Shown here: positions 34,402-43,152 of the stretch, piece after piece
Numbering within the stretch: the stretch's first letter is position 1
How the letters are laid out: each line of letters begins with the position of its first letter
Assembly (NCBI RefSeq): GCF_000745965.1
Contig: NZ_JQKI01000001.1
Location: 434,087 to 498,086 of the forward strand
From: Edaphobacter aggregans DSM 19364
Lineage (GTDB): Bacteria > Acidobacteriota > Terriglobia > Terriglobales > Acidobacteriaceae
Reading direction: 5' to 3'
DNA length: 64,000 bases
Notes under the pieces: model-generated
Database searches by the model: none
Seen by the model: the letters and a program-made list of their open reading frames with translations, nothing else
What the model was told of the DNA's origin: nothing
Program-made: the position numbers and the translations under genes

Positions 34402-34698
34402 GTGCCCTCCGCCGCAATCAAAATCGCTACAGTGGTGTGCGCGGACGAGCGTCAGGCGGTCGGCACGGCGACGACGAGACTGCAGGGCGCGAAGACTCAG
34501 CTGACGAATCTGCAAACGGAGTATGCGCAGGCTTCAGCGTCGCAGAAGCCTGAGCTGTTGCAGGAGATCAATGAACAGGAGCAGGTGGTTGCAAGTGCCC
34601 AGACACAGCTGGACCAGGCGAAACAGGCTTTGGCGGCATGCCTGGCGAGGAACCATCCTCCGGTCCGGAGGCCGCCGGTTGTCGGGCAGGATCGTTGA
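34402..34698 (+). CDS. Small coiled-coil protein, unknown function
   Basis: About 98 residues if started at GTG 34402; a TTG at 34327 would add 25 residues and neither start has a good ribosome site. The body ERQAVGTATTRLQGAKTQLT, NLQTEYAQASASQKPELLQE, INEQEQVVASAQTQLDQAKQ has regular heptads and should form a long coiled coil, followed by PPVRRPPVV. A short hydrophobic start (IKIATVVCA) could be a degenerate signal peptide. It lies between rnpB and a small secreted protein on the plus strand. The helix pattern suggests a real product, but confidence is modest. Confidence 0.45.
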   Translation: MPSAAIKIATVVCADERQAVGTATTRLQGAKTQLTNLQTEYAQASASQKPELLQEINEQEQVVASAQTQLDQAKQALAACLARNHPPVRRPPVVGQDR

Positions 34699-34740
34699 AG
34701 GTTTGAGATGATTTGTGCTGGCTGTTGAGGAGCCGGCGGA

Positions 34741-35358
34741 ATGAACGTTATTGCGCTCTTACTTTCCCTGGTGATGTGGACCGGCGCTGCAGATCGCTTC
34801 GCCGGTCACTATGTTTTGGAGAATGCGCGTGAGATGGGATCGGAGCTGGTGTTGAAGCCCGGCGGCACCTTCGAGTACATGCTGGCTTATGGTGCGGCGG
34901 ACTATACGGCCACGGGCAAGTGGCGTGTGGCGGGCGACAAGGTCGTGCTGGATACGAAGGTGCCTGAGGGGCCTCCGCTGAAGGTGCTGGAGACTACGAT
35001 GGAGCGGACGCCGGATGTGCGGATTTGGGTCATGGGAAGGAACGGGCGGCCGGTGCCGAATCTTGACGTTCGACTGACGGCCTCGAACGGCGAGGCGACG
35101 GCGCGAACGGACTCCGATGGCATGGCGATCTTTCCCAACACGACGAATCCGAGGTCGGCGGTGGTGCACATTGTGGTGTATCACTTTGATTCGCCGCCGC
35201 TGGCGCTGAATTCGGCGCACAACACATTCACGCTGGAGATCAACGGCGACGTGATTACGACGGTTCCGTTCAAGGGCGAGGCGCTGAGGGTGAAGGGCGA
35301 CACGCTGGAGATGACGTACTGGGACAAGACGAAACCGATGGTGTACCGGAGGCAGTAG
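34741..35358 (+). CDS. Small secreted beta-rich protein, unknown function
   Basis: 205 residues with GAGGAG upstream of the ATG. MNVIALLLSLVMWTGAADRF is a probable signal peptide. The mature chain starts AGHYVLENAREMGSELVLKP and GGTFEYMLAYGAADYTATGK, a lipocalin-like beta pattern, then RNGRPVPNLDVRLTASNGEA and TARTDSDGMAIFPNTTNPR, similar to a carboxypeptidase-regulatory-like domain. No catalytic motif. It precedes the two permease genes by 135 bp on the same strand. Confidence 0.72.
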   Translation: MNVIALLLSLVMWTGAADRFAGHYVLENAREMGSELVLKPGGTFEYMLAYGAADYTATGKWRVAGDKVVLDTKVPEGPPLKVLETTMERTPDVRIWVMGRNGRPVPNLDVRLTASNGEATARTDSDGMAIFPNTTNPRSAVVHIVVYHFDSPPLALNSAHNTFTLEINGDVITTVPFKGEALRVKGDTLEMTYWDKTKPMVYRRQ

Positions 35359-35493
35359 GCGGTTTCGCGGTTCGGGAACGGTTCGGCGGCGAAATGCGTA
35401 TGGGATGGGACGGATAGTCTCGCTTTGGATGGGGGAGGCTGGTAGTCTCATGCCATCCACTGATCAGAGTTGTGTGTAAGTTGCTGGAACGAT

Positions 35494-36720
35494 ATGGAAT
35501 TCAAGGAAGCTCTCAAGATCGCGCTTCAGTCGCTTTGGGCGAACAAGCTGCGTACGATCCTGACGCTGCTGGGCGTCGTGATCGGCGTGGCGAGCGTGAT
35601 TGCGGTCGTGACGCTGGTGAACGGCGCGAACGTGTATGTGGCCAGCAAGGTGAACAAGTACGGCGCCGATGTGTTCACGATGAGCAAGCAGCCCCAGATC
35701 ATTACCAGCTACGAGCAGTATCGGGCGTTTCAGAAGCGCAAGAACATACTGCTCGCTGACTACAACTACGTCGCGGAGCACTGCCGGCGCTGCGAGCAGA
35801 TTGGGGCGCAGCAGACGCAGACGGGCAAGATCGTGTATGGGACGCAGTCCTCGAAGGACACGATGATTCGCGGGCAGACGTGGGCGATGCCGGAGATGCA
35901 GAACCTGAATATCGTGCAGGGGCGCGGGTTTACTCCGACCGACGATGAGCACGCGTCGCGCGTGGCGCTGGTGGGGTCGGACATTCAGGAGAACCTGCTG
36001 AAGGGCGAGGACCCGATCGGCAAGGAGATCCGCGTGGACGGAGTGCCGTATACGATCATCGGCCTGGGCGAGAAGCAGGGCAAGACGCTGGGGCAGAGCC
36101 AGGATAACTGGGTTGCGGTTCCGCTGTCGGCGTTTCAGAAGACGTATGGGACGGCGAAGAGCCTGACCATTTATGCGAAGGCGGGGACGGGCGCAGAGGC
36201 GTTGGAGACGGCGAGCGATGAGGGGCGAGTGCTGCTGCGGTCGCAGCGGCACGACGCTCCGGGGGCTCCGGACAGCTTTACGCTCGAGACCAGCGACACG
36301 TTTGTGGGGCTGTGGAAGAGCATCAGCTCGGGTTTTGAGGCGGTCGCGGTGGCGATTGCGGGGATATCGCTGGTGGTGGGCGGCATCGTGATCATGAACA
36401 TCATGCTGGTGAGCGTGACGGAGCGGACGCGAGAGATTGGCGTGCGCAAGGCGCTGGGGGCGCGGCGCGGCGATATTCTGCTGCAGTTTCTGATCGAGTC
36501 GGGCATGATGGCGCTGGTGGGCGGAGCGATTGGCGTGATTGGAGGCATGGGCGTGGCGCAGATCGTCACGGTACTGCTGGGCTTCCCTTCGTCGATTGCG
36601 ATCTGGAGCATTTTTGCGGGGCTGGTGGTCGCGGCGAGCGTGGGGATCTTCTTTGGGGTGTATCCGGCGCGGAAGGCTGCGGATCTGGATCCGATTGTGG
36701 CTTTGCGGTCTGAGTTGTAG
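35494..36720 (+). CDS. MacB/FtsX-type ABC transporter permease (first of pair)
   Basis: 408 residues. The start at 35494 gives MEFKEALKIALQSLWANKLR directly before TM1 (TILTLLGVVIGVASVIAVVT), as usual for MacB. A periplasmic MacB_PCD domain of about 230 residues follows (VALVGSDIQENLLKGEDPIG is typical). Three C-terminal helices include AGISLVVGGIVIMNIMLVSV, then TERTREIGVRKALGARRGDI, the FtsX signature, and ADLDPIVALRSEL at the end. These permeases transmit ATPase motion to periplasmic partners. No ATP-binding subunit gene is adjacent. The next permease starts 56 bp downstream. Confidence 0.92.
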   Translation: MEFKEALKIALQSLWANKLRTILTLLGVVIGVASVIAVVTLVNGANVYVASKVNKYGADVFTMSKQPQIITSYEQYRAFQKRKNILLADYNYVAEHCRRCEQIGAQQTQTGKIVYGTQSSKDTMIRGQTWAMPEMQNLNIVQGRGFTPTDDEHASRVALVGSDIQENLLKGEDPIGKEIRVDGVPYTIIGLGEKQGKTLGQSQDNWVAVPLSAFQKTYGTAKSLTIYAKAGTGAEALETASDEGRVLLRSQRHDAPGAPDSFTLETSDTFVGLWKSISSGFEAVAVAIAGISLVVGGIVIMNIMLVSVTERTREIGVRKALGARRGDILLQFLIESGMMALVGGAIGVIGGMGVAQIVTVLLGFPSSIAIWSIFAGLVVAASVGIFFGVYPARKAADLDPIVALRSEL

Positions 36721-36776
36721 AGGCAGGGAGTAGGGAATAGGGAGTCGGGAGTAGAAAGCGAAAGAGCGAGAGAGCG

Positions 36777-38024
36777 ATGACGGTTGGCGATCAGAGAGAA
36801 GCGGTGAAGATGGCGTTCGATCAGCTGCGCGCCAACAAGCTGCGCTCGGGGTTGACGATTCTGGGTATCGTGATCGGTGTGATTACGGTGATTGCGATCT
36901 CGTCGGTGATCAACGGGCTGAACTCGCAGGTCTCGGGCATGGTGGAGGCGATGGGGACCAACGTGCTTTGGGTGTTTCGGTTTCCGGTGATCGGGGTTCG
37001 GCCGACGACGGAGATGCTGACGCGCAAGCAGCTGACGATGGAGGACGCCGAGGCGATGGCGAAGCTTCCGCACGTGGTGGCGGTGTCGCCCTCGCTGCGG
37101 TATCAGAACTTTCAGTTCAACGCGGGGTCGGTGACGGCGAAGTACGGCAAACACAAGGTGGAGAGCGTGTCGCTGGAGGGCGACACGACGTCGTCGAAGG
37201 ACGTGTACGACTGGGACATCCACGAGGGGCGCTACTTCACGGAGCAGGACCAGGAGCGCACGGCGAACGTGGTGGTGCTGGGGCATGACACGGCCGAGGA
37301 CCTCTTCGGGTCGGAGAGCCCGATCGGGAAAGAGGTGCAGATCGAGGGGTTGACGTTCACGGTGGTGGGCACGCTGGAGAAGCAGAAGGCGGCGTTTGGC
37401 GGAGGGAAGAATCCTGAGGACAACTTTGCGTACTTCCCGATTACGACTTTTCACAAGCTGCATCCGGAGGTGTTGGACTACTGGATCAGCGTGAAGTTCG
37501 ACGATCAGAAGAACAAGAACGCGGTGATCGATTCGATTACGGACCTGCTGCGGCGGCGCAGGAAGGTTCGGAACGAGGCGGAGGACAACTTTGCGATCTT
37601 TGGGGCGGACTCGATTACGCGGCTGTGGCAGCAGATTACGGGCTCGCTGTTTCTGCTGATGTTCGGGCTGTCGGCGGTGGGACTGATGGTGGGCGGGGTG
37701 GGCGTGATGAACATCATGCTGGTGAGTGTGACGGAGCGAACGCGGGAGATCGGCGTGAGGAAGGCGATCGGGGCGACGAAGAAGGTGATCCTGATGCAGT
37801 TCACGCTGGAGGCGATTACCCTGTGTGCGCTGGGAGGCGTGATCGGGATTCTGCTGGGCAGCGGACTGGCGATGGGGCTCCGCTACGTGCTGTCGTCGGA
37901 GGTCTCGGCGCTGTGGGTGTTTGCGGCATTCCTTTGCTCGTGCGGGATCGGGCTGGTGTTTGGAATCTATCCGGCTTGGAAGGCGGCGAATCTGAATCCG
38001 ATAGATGCGCTGCGGTATGAGTAG
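36777..38024 (+). CDS. MacB/FtsX-type ABC transporter permease (second of pair)
   Basis: 415 residues. MAFDQLRANKLRSGLTILGI leads into TM1, then a MacB_PCD domain (VVLGHDTAEDLFGSESPIGK, EVQIEGLTFTVVGTLEKQKA) and the C-terminal helices GLMVGGVGVMNIMLVSVTER, TREIGVRKAIGATKKVILMQ and NLNPIDALRYE. It is clearly related to the preceding gene but not a recent duplicate; the periplasmic parts differ. The pair may form a heterodimeric permease. The ATPase and any membrane-fusion protein must be encoded elsewhere. These are separate chains of about 410 residues, unlike the roughly 800-residue acidobacterial duplicated orphan permeases. Confidence 0.92.
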   Translation: MTVGDQREAVKMAFDQLRANKLRSGLTILGIVIGVITVIAISSVINGLNSQVSGMVEAMGTNVLWVFRFPVIGVRPTTEMLTRKQLTMEDAEAMAKLPHVVAVSPSLRYQNFQFNAGSVTAKYGKHKVESVSLEGDTTSSKDVYDWDIHEGRYFTEQDQERTANVVVLGHDTAEDLFGSESPIGKEVQIEGLTFTVVGTLEKQKAAFGGGKNPEDNFAYFPITTFHKLHPEVLDYWISVKFDDQKNKNAVIDSITDLLRRRRKVRNEAEDNFAIFGADSITRLWQQITGSLFLLMFGLSAVGLMVGGVGVMNIMLVSVTERTREIGVRKAIGATKKVILMQFTLEAITLCALGGVIGILLGSGLAMGLRYVLSSEVSALWVFAAFLCSCGIGLVFGIYPAWKAANLNPIDALRYE

Positions 38025-38173
38025 GTCGGGCCTTTGGCCCTCCAGCTCTTTGGTTTATTCGGTTCCTGGAGCGTTGCCCCGGGCTGGTATCGAACAGGTC
38101 TTCGGCCCGTGGTTTCCTGTCTGCGAGGCAGACCGTCGGACCTGGTTTCCGTCTGCCACGTTAGACTAAAGAG

Positions 38174-39376
38174 GTGCTGGCAATCTGGATTGAGGGGATA
38201 ACGGCGCTGCTGGCGCTGGCTGGGATCGCATACATGGTCCTTGCGCTTTGGGGGGCGCGAGATTTCAGTCATACGTGGCGCGGGCGTGGGGGGCACGGCG
38301 AGTTCGCTCCGGATGTCTCGATCCTGAAGCCGGTGAAGGGCGTGGACCAGAGGATGCACGCAGGGCTGGTGAGCCATTGCACACAGAAGTATGCGGGGCG
38401 GTTCGAGATCGTCTTTGGGGTCTCGAGCATGGATGATCCGGCGGTGGCGGAGATCGAGCGGCTGAAGGCAGAGTTTCCTGACTGCCCGATGCGGCTGGTG
38501 GAGTGCCGCGAACGGCTGGGGACCAGCGGCAAGGTGAGCAATCTGGTGCAGATGCTGCCTGAGGCGCGGTACGAGCACGTGCTGATCAACGACAGCGATA
38601 TCCTGGTCTCGCCGCATTATCTGACGCGCATCATGAGCTGCTTTGGTGGTGCTCCCGACGCGAAGGGGAGGCATGTGGGGCTGGTGACGGCTCCGTACAT
38701 TGGAAGGACGCCGGCGGAGCGGCCGGGGGTGTGGTCACGGCTGGAGGCGCTGGGCATCTCGACGGACTTCTTTGCGGGGGTGGTGACGGCGCGAAAGCTC
38801 GAGGGCGGGATACGGTTCGGGCTGGGCTCGACGCTGGCGACGACGAAGACGGTGCTCGCGAGTGCCGGTGGGTTGGAGCCACTGGTGGAGTATCTGGCGG
38901 ACGACTACGAGATGGGGGCGCGGATCGCGCGGGCGGGCTACCGTGTGGAGCTTGCTGACGAGGTGGTGGAGACGGCGGTTCCGGCGTATGACTTTCGTGG
39001 ATTTGCGGAGCACCAGCTGAGGTGGGCGCGCTCGACGCGCGACTCGCGGCGGCTAGGGTATATGGGGCTGGGCATCACGTTCTGCCTGCCGTGGGCGATC
39101 CTTACCTGCGTGGCGAGCGGCTTTGCGCTGTGGAGCTTTACGCTGCTGAGCCTTGCGGCGCTGGCGCGCGTGGCCGTTGCGCTGTCGGTTGGGGTTGGCG
39201 TGCTGCGGGACGGGCAGGTGCTGCGGGACCTGTGGCTGCTGCCGCTGCGCGATCTCTTCGCGCTGGGCTTCTGGGCGTGGAGCTTCGCCGACGATACGGT
39301 GGTGTGGCGCGGCGAGCGGTTCCATCTGCACGACGGGCGGCTGAGGAAGGCCGTCCGCATGGCCGACGTTGGGTAG
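38174..39376 (+). CDS. hpnI: Hopanoid glycosyltransferase, HpnI-like (GT2)
   Basis: 400 residues, GTG start at 38174 behind AAAGAGG. TM1 (ITALLALAGIAYMVLALWGA) is followed by the GT2 domain: PDVSILKPVKGVDQRMHAGL, FEIVFGVSSMDDPAVAEIER, then VLINDSDILVSPHYL (DXD site), ADDYEMGARIARAGY and HQLRWARSTRDSRR, the Q/RXXRW motif shared by ceramide glucosyltransferases and HpnI. C-terminal helices follow. HpnI transfers N-acetylglucosamine to bacteriohopanetetrol. HpnJ, HpnK and other hopanoid genes are not in the window, so a different lipid acceptor remains possible. Confidence 0.78.
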   Translation: MLAIWIEGITALLALAGIAYMVLALWGARDFSHTWRGRGGHGEFAPDVSILKPVKGVDQRMHAGLVSHCTQKYAGRFEIVFGVSSMDDPAVAEIERLKAEFPDCPMRLVECRERLGTSGKVSNLVQMLPEARYEHVLINDSDILVSPHYLTRIMSCFGGAPDAKGRHVGLVTAPYIGRTPAERPGVWSRLEALGISTDFFAGVVTARKLEGGIRFGLGSTLATTKTVLASAGGLEPLVEYLADDYEMGARIARAGYRVELADEVVETAVPAYDFRGFAEHQLRWARSTRDSRRLGYMGLGITFCLPWAILTCVASGFALWSFTLLSLAALARVAVALSVGVGVLRDGQVLRDLWLLPLRDLFALGFWAWSFADDTVVWRGERFHLHDGRLRKAVRMADVG

Positions 39377-39505
39377 GCGCGTCAGCACCGGCGAAGAGTG
39401 ATTTGCCGTTCACCACTGCCCGGTGGTGGTTCGTCACATAAGGGGAACCCGAAGCGAGCGGGAGCGTAGTCCAAGCCAGTGATGCTCACCTTTGTGAGGT
39501 GATCC

Positions 39506-40492
39506 ATGGCATGCTCTTCCGTCTTACGCTCCTGCGGACGAAGGCAGCCCCGGGCCTGGGCCTATGTTCCTGCCTTCGCAGTGCTTCTTCTCGCTATCTG
39601 CTATCCTCCGGCTCCTCTGAAGGCACAGCAGGGCGAGGAGGCGATGTCCCCGGCCGCGCACATTGCGCGTAATCGCGCGCTGATCGCGGATGCAGCCCGG
39701 CTGAAGCTGACGCCGGTGCAGATGGGAGGACTGTGGGCGCAGATGGGGTCGGACTACCAGGACCTGGGCGAGTTCGCGGACGCGGAGGCGGCGTATACGC
39801 GGGCGCTTAGCCTGCTGGAGCCGGTGACGGCAGGGCGGAAGGCCTATGGGATCACCTTGGGCAACCTGGGGTTGTTGTATGCGCTGACCCAACGCTACGA
39901 TGTAGCTGAGAACTGCAACAAGCGCTCGTTGGCGGTTATGGAAGAGCTCGGCGATCCGCTGCTGATTGCGCGCGCGCAGGGCTATCTGGCCGATGTGTAT
40001 CTTGCGATGGGCAGAAACAAGCAGGCGTTGCGGCACTCGTCGCTTGCCGTGAAGGCGTTTGAGACGCTTGGCAGCGCAAACAGTAATGAAAAGGGATCCA
40101 TCCTGATCAGCTACGCCTATGCGAGCTGCCTGACCTCGCACTGCGAGGACGGTTTGAAGGCGGCGCGTGAGGCGATGAAGATCGTTCGCGCGTCGTTTGC
40201 TCCGGAGTCATTTCCTGCCGGACAGGCGCACGTGGCGCTAGGCTTCATAGAAGGAAAGACCGGCGAAGGCGAGGCGGCCGACGAGGATCTTCGCGAGGGA
40301 ATACGGATCCTGCGGCTGCAGCTTCCTCCCTCGCATCCGTTGATGCTGCATGCACTGGAGACCTATCGCGACTTCCTTTCCGACCAGCATCGCGACGTCG
40401 AGGCGAAGCGGATCGCTGACGAGCAAAAGGCTGCTACGGATAGAACCTGCACCCAGTGCACGGTGAGCGTGCACGGCCTTCGTGTGCAGTAG
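39506..40492 (+). CDS. Secreted TPR protein
   Basis: 328 residues with GAGGTGAT before the ATG. A basic N-terminus and a hydrophobic stretch (VPAFAVLLLAICYPPAPLKA) form a signal peptide. TPR repeats occupy about residues 72-230: LWAQMGSDYQDLGEFADAEA, AYGITLGNLGLLYALTQRYD, ARAQGYLADVYLAMGRNKQA, and QAHVALGFIEGKTGEGEAAD. It ends with a CTQC pair. Function unknown; probably a periplasmic scaffold. It lies between the HpnI-like gene and the epimerase. Confidence 0.83.
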   Translation: MACSSVLRSCGRRQPRAWAYVPAFAVLLLAICYPPAPLKAQQGEEAMSPAAHIARNRALIADAARLKLTPVQMGGLWAQMGSDYQDLGEFADAEAAYTRALSLLEPVTAGRKAYGITLGNLGLLYALTQRYDVAENCNKRSLAVMEELGDPLLIARAQGYLADVYLAMGRNKQALRHSSLAVKAFETLGSANSNEKGSILISYAYASCLTSHCEDGLKAAREAMKIVRASFAPESFPAGQAHVALGFIEGKTGEGEAADEDLREGIRILRLQLPPSHPLMLHALETYRDFLSDQHRDVEAKRIADEQKAATDRTCTQCTVSVHGLRVQ

Positions 40493-40624
40493 GGCTGTGC
40501 CGGAGCGGCCCCCGATGCGGTAGGGGTGGTCGTTGAGGGCCGCTGATCTTTCTGCGCCTTTCGCTGGCTCGCGAGCGTAAAATAATTAGCGACAAGAACA
40601 CCTAAGAGGACCTGTACCAACATT

Positions 40625-41605
40625 TTGGCGAACTACCTTATTACTGGAGGAGCGGGATTTATCGGCTCGCATCTGGCCCATGCGCTGGTGGCTCGCGGCG
40701 ACCAGGTTCGTGTGCTCGATAACTTCGAGACGGGCCTGAGGAGGAATCTGGCCGGGATTCTGGACCGTGTGGACCTCTACGAGGTGGACCTGACCGATGC
40801 GGACGCTGTGCGGCAGGCCTGCGAGGGGATGGACTACGTGCTGCACCAGGGAGCGCTGCCCAGCGTACCGCGCAGCGTGAAGGAGCCTAGGCCGAGCCAC
40901 GAGACGAACATCGGCGGCACATTCAACGTTCTGGAAGGAGCAAGGCTGGCGGGGGTGAAGCGCGTGGTGTATGCGGCTTCATCGTCGGCGTATGGGAATC
41001 AACCTGGGTTCCCGCGTGTGGAGACGATGGCTCCGCAGCCGCTGTCGCCGTATGCGGTGCAGAAGCTGACGGGCGAGTTGTACATGCAGGCGTACTGGAG
41101 GGTGTATGGCCTGGAGACGGTGTGCCTGCGGTACTTCAACATCTTCGGGGCGCGGCAGGTTCCGGACTCGCCTTACTCGGGGGTGATGGCCCGGTTCATC
41201 CTGATGATGATGCGCGGTAATCGACCAACAATCTTCGGCGACGGCGAGCAGGGCCGGGACTTCACACATGTGGACAATGTGGTGAGCGCAAACCTGCTTG
41301 CCATCGAGGCTCCCGCAACTTCTGTCGCGGGTCGCGTGTTCAATATCGCGTGCGGTGAACGACATACGCTCAACAAAACCTACGGGCTGCTCGCAACTTT
41401 ACTCGGTTTTGCGCATCCACCTATATACGGGCCCGAACGGGAAGGGGACGTCCGCGACTCCCTGGCTGATATTCAAGCAGCCACCGAAGCGCTGGGGTAT
41501 GTGCCGCGGATTGGCTTCGACGAAGGTTTGCGCCGCACCGTCGCATGGAATCGCGACGAATTTGCTGGTCAGGAAGAGAAGAGTGACGTCGACAAAATTC
41601 GTTGA
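40625..41605 (+). CDS. NAD-dependent nucleotide-sugar epimerase (extended SDR)
   Basis: 326 residues with a TTG start at 40625 and a weak AGAGG site. YLITGGAGFIGSHLAHALVA is the NAD-binding GXXGXXG; the catalytic set is YAASSSAYGNQPGF (Ser) and SPYAVQKLTGELYM (YxxxK). CLRYFNIFGARQVPDSPYSG and IFGDGEQGRDFTHVDNVVSA are typical of UDP-hexose 4-epimerases such as the WbpP/UDP-GlcNAc type. It likely supplies a nucleotide sugar for surface polysaccharide. It overlaps the dehydrogenase gene by 23 bp, so the two are translationally coupled. Confidence 0.9.
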   Translation: MANYLITGGAGFIGSHLAHALVARGDQVRVLDNFETGLRRNLAGILDRVDLYEVDLTDADAVRQACEGMDYVLHQGALPSVPRSVKEPRPSHETNIGGTFNVLEGARLAGVKRVVYAASSSAYGNQPGFPRVETMAPQPLSPYAVQKLTGELYMQAYWRVYGLETVCLRYFNIFGARQVPDSPYSGVMARFILMMMRGNRPTIFGDGEQGRDFTHVDNVVSANLLAIEAPATSVAGRVFNIACGERHTLNKTYGLLATLLGFAHPPIYGPEREGDVRDSLADIQAATEALGYVPRIGFDEGLRRTVAWNRDEFAGQEEKSDVDKIR

Positions 41606-42977
41606 ATCGCCGCAGGTTGCAAGTGGATTTGAACTGGGGCAGTGGATGCAGGCAGTGGAGCGCCGTACGGCGCGAGTGGGGATCATTGGCCTGGGATATG
41701 TTGGGCTGCCGCTGACGCTGTTGTTTAGCGAGGAGCGCTTCCGAGTGACGGGCTTCGACATCGACCTGAACAAGGTAGAGAGCCTCAACCGCGGCGCGTC
41801 GTACATTCATCGCATCGAGACCGAGCATATTCGCGCGGCGCAGCGCAGCGGCTTCCGCGCGACTGCGGATTTTTCCGAGATTGCGGGCATGGACGCGGTG
41901 CTGATCTGCGTACCCACGCCGCTGAATCCGGACCATACGCCCGATATGAGCTACGTGGTCTCGACGATCGAGGCGATCGCGCCGCATCTGCGCGCGGGCC
42001 AGCTGGTGGTGCTCGAGAGCACGACGTATCCGGGGACGACCGAGGAGATCATCGTCGAGACGATCAATCGCCATGGACGGGCGAAGGGCGTCCAAGCGCT
42101 GCGCGGAGAGGCATCGGATGCCTCGCGGGATCTGGACGGCGTGATGGTGGCCTTCTCGCCGGAGCGCGAGGATCCGGGCAACCTGATTACGCCGCGGCGC
42201 GATATTCCGAAGGTGATCGGCGGGGTGGATGCGCGCGCTACGGCGGCGGCCTCGGCTCTCTACGGAAGCGTGTTTCGCAAGACGGTGTCGGTGTCTTCGC
42301 CGGCGGCGGCGGAGATGACGAAGCTGCTCGAGAACATCTACCGCTCGGTGAATATCGCGCTGGTCAACGAGCTGAAGCAAATCTGCCTGAAGATGGGCAT
42401 CGACATCTGGGAGGTGATCGAGGCGGCAGGCACCAAGCCCTTTGGTTTCCAGGCGTTCTATCCGGGGCCAGGCGTGGGCGGTCACTGCATCCCGGTCGAT
42501 CCGTTTTACCTGAACTGGAAGGCGCAGCAGTTCGGCATTCAGGCGAAGTTCATCGAACTGGCCGGCGAGGTGAATGAGGACATGCCGCGCTACGTCGTGC
42601 AGTCCACCCAGCGCGCGCTCGAGCGCCAGGGAGCCGGGCTGCGCGGGGCGAACGTACTGGTGCTGGGCGTGGCCTACAAGCGCGATGTGGACGACCTGCG
42701 CGAATCGCCGTCGCTGACGATCATCGATCTGCTGGAGCGCGAGGGAGCGACCGTGGAGTACAACGATCCCTTCTTCCCCGAGGTGGGGCGCGGACGCCAC
42801 TACGACCTGCGCCGGCGCTCGACGCCGCTTGAGAATCTCGGGCGGTTCGACTGCGTGCTGATCGCTACGGACCACTCGCTGTACAACTTCGGCGAGATCG
42901 TCGAGCAGTCGCGGCTGGTGATCGATACGAGGAATGCAACGCGGTCGATCGATTCGCCGAAGATCATGCGCTGCTGA
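41583..42977 (+). CDS. Nucleotide-sugar dehydrogenase (UDP-glucose/GDP-mannose type)
   Basis: 464 residues from GTG 41583, preceded by AGGAAGAGA and overlapping the epimerase; ATG 41646 is an alternative. VGIIGLGYVGLPLTLLFSEE near 32 is the NAD-binding motif. The middle domain includes LLENIYRSVNIALVNELKQI, and the catalytic cysteine is in PGVGGHCIPVDPFYL (C302). LGVAYKRDVDDLRESPSLTI and VLIATDHSLYNF belong to the C-terminal UDP-binding domain. It oxidises a UDP-sugar to the uronic acid; with the epimerase next to it a WbpA/WbpP-like route to an amino-uronic acid is plausible. Confidence 0.92.
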   Translation: MTSTKFVESPQVASGFELGQWMQAVERRTARVGIIGLGYVGLPLTLLFSEERFRVTGFDIDLNKVESLNRGASYIHRIETEHIRAAQRSGFRATADFSEIAGMDAVLICVPTPLNPDHTPDMSYVVSTIEAIAPHLRAGQLVVLESTTYPGTTEEIIVETINRHGRAKGVQALRGEASDASRDLDGVMVAFSPEREDPGNLITPRRDIPKVIGGVDARATAAASALYGSVFRKTVSVSSPAAAEMTKLLENIYRSVNIALVNELKQICLKMGIDIWEVIEAAGTKPFGFQAFYPGPGVGGHCIPVDPFYLNWKAQQFGIQAKFIELAGEVNEDMPRYVVQSTQRALERQGAGLRGANVLVLGVAYKRDVDDLRESPSLTIIDLLEREGATVEYNDPFFPEVGRGRHYDLRRRSTPLENLGRFDCVLIATDHSLYNFGEIVEQSRLVIDTRNATRSIDSPKIMRC

Positions 42978-43152
42978 TTCAGGTTCACGCTGCTGATCTG
43001 GCTCTTGCTGCGGAGAGCCCTCAAACTATAAGAAAACTCTCATCCTGATCTGATTATTTCTCGGGGTTCTCCCCTTCTGCGGCATTGACTTCGCGCCCAC
43101 CTGCTTGCAGCATCGAGAGCAGGTGTCTGCAAGTAGAGCAGTCGGCGCGCCT

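Noticed and set aside
33753-34553. Open frames over the RNase P RNA
   Set aside because: The segment has all conserved rnpB elements and closing helix P1; the frames are accidental.
38025-38173. Possible tRNA or riboswitch before the HpnI-like gene
   Set aside because: GC-rich with small inverted repeats, but no cloverleaf or known riboswitch core could be built.
43105-43152. TTG start for the surface-protein gene
   Set aside because: No ribosome site and no signal-like residues before the ATG at 43153; kept only as an alternative.
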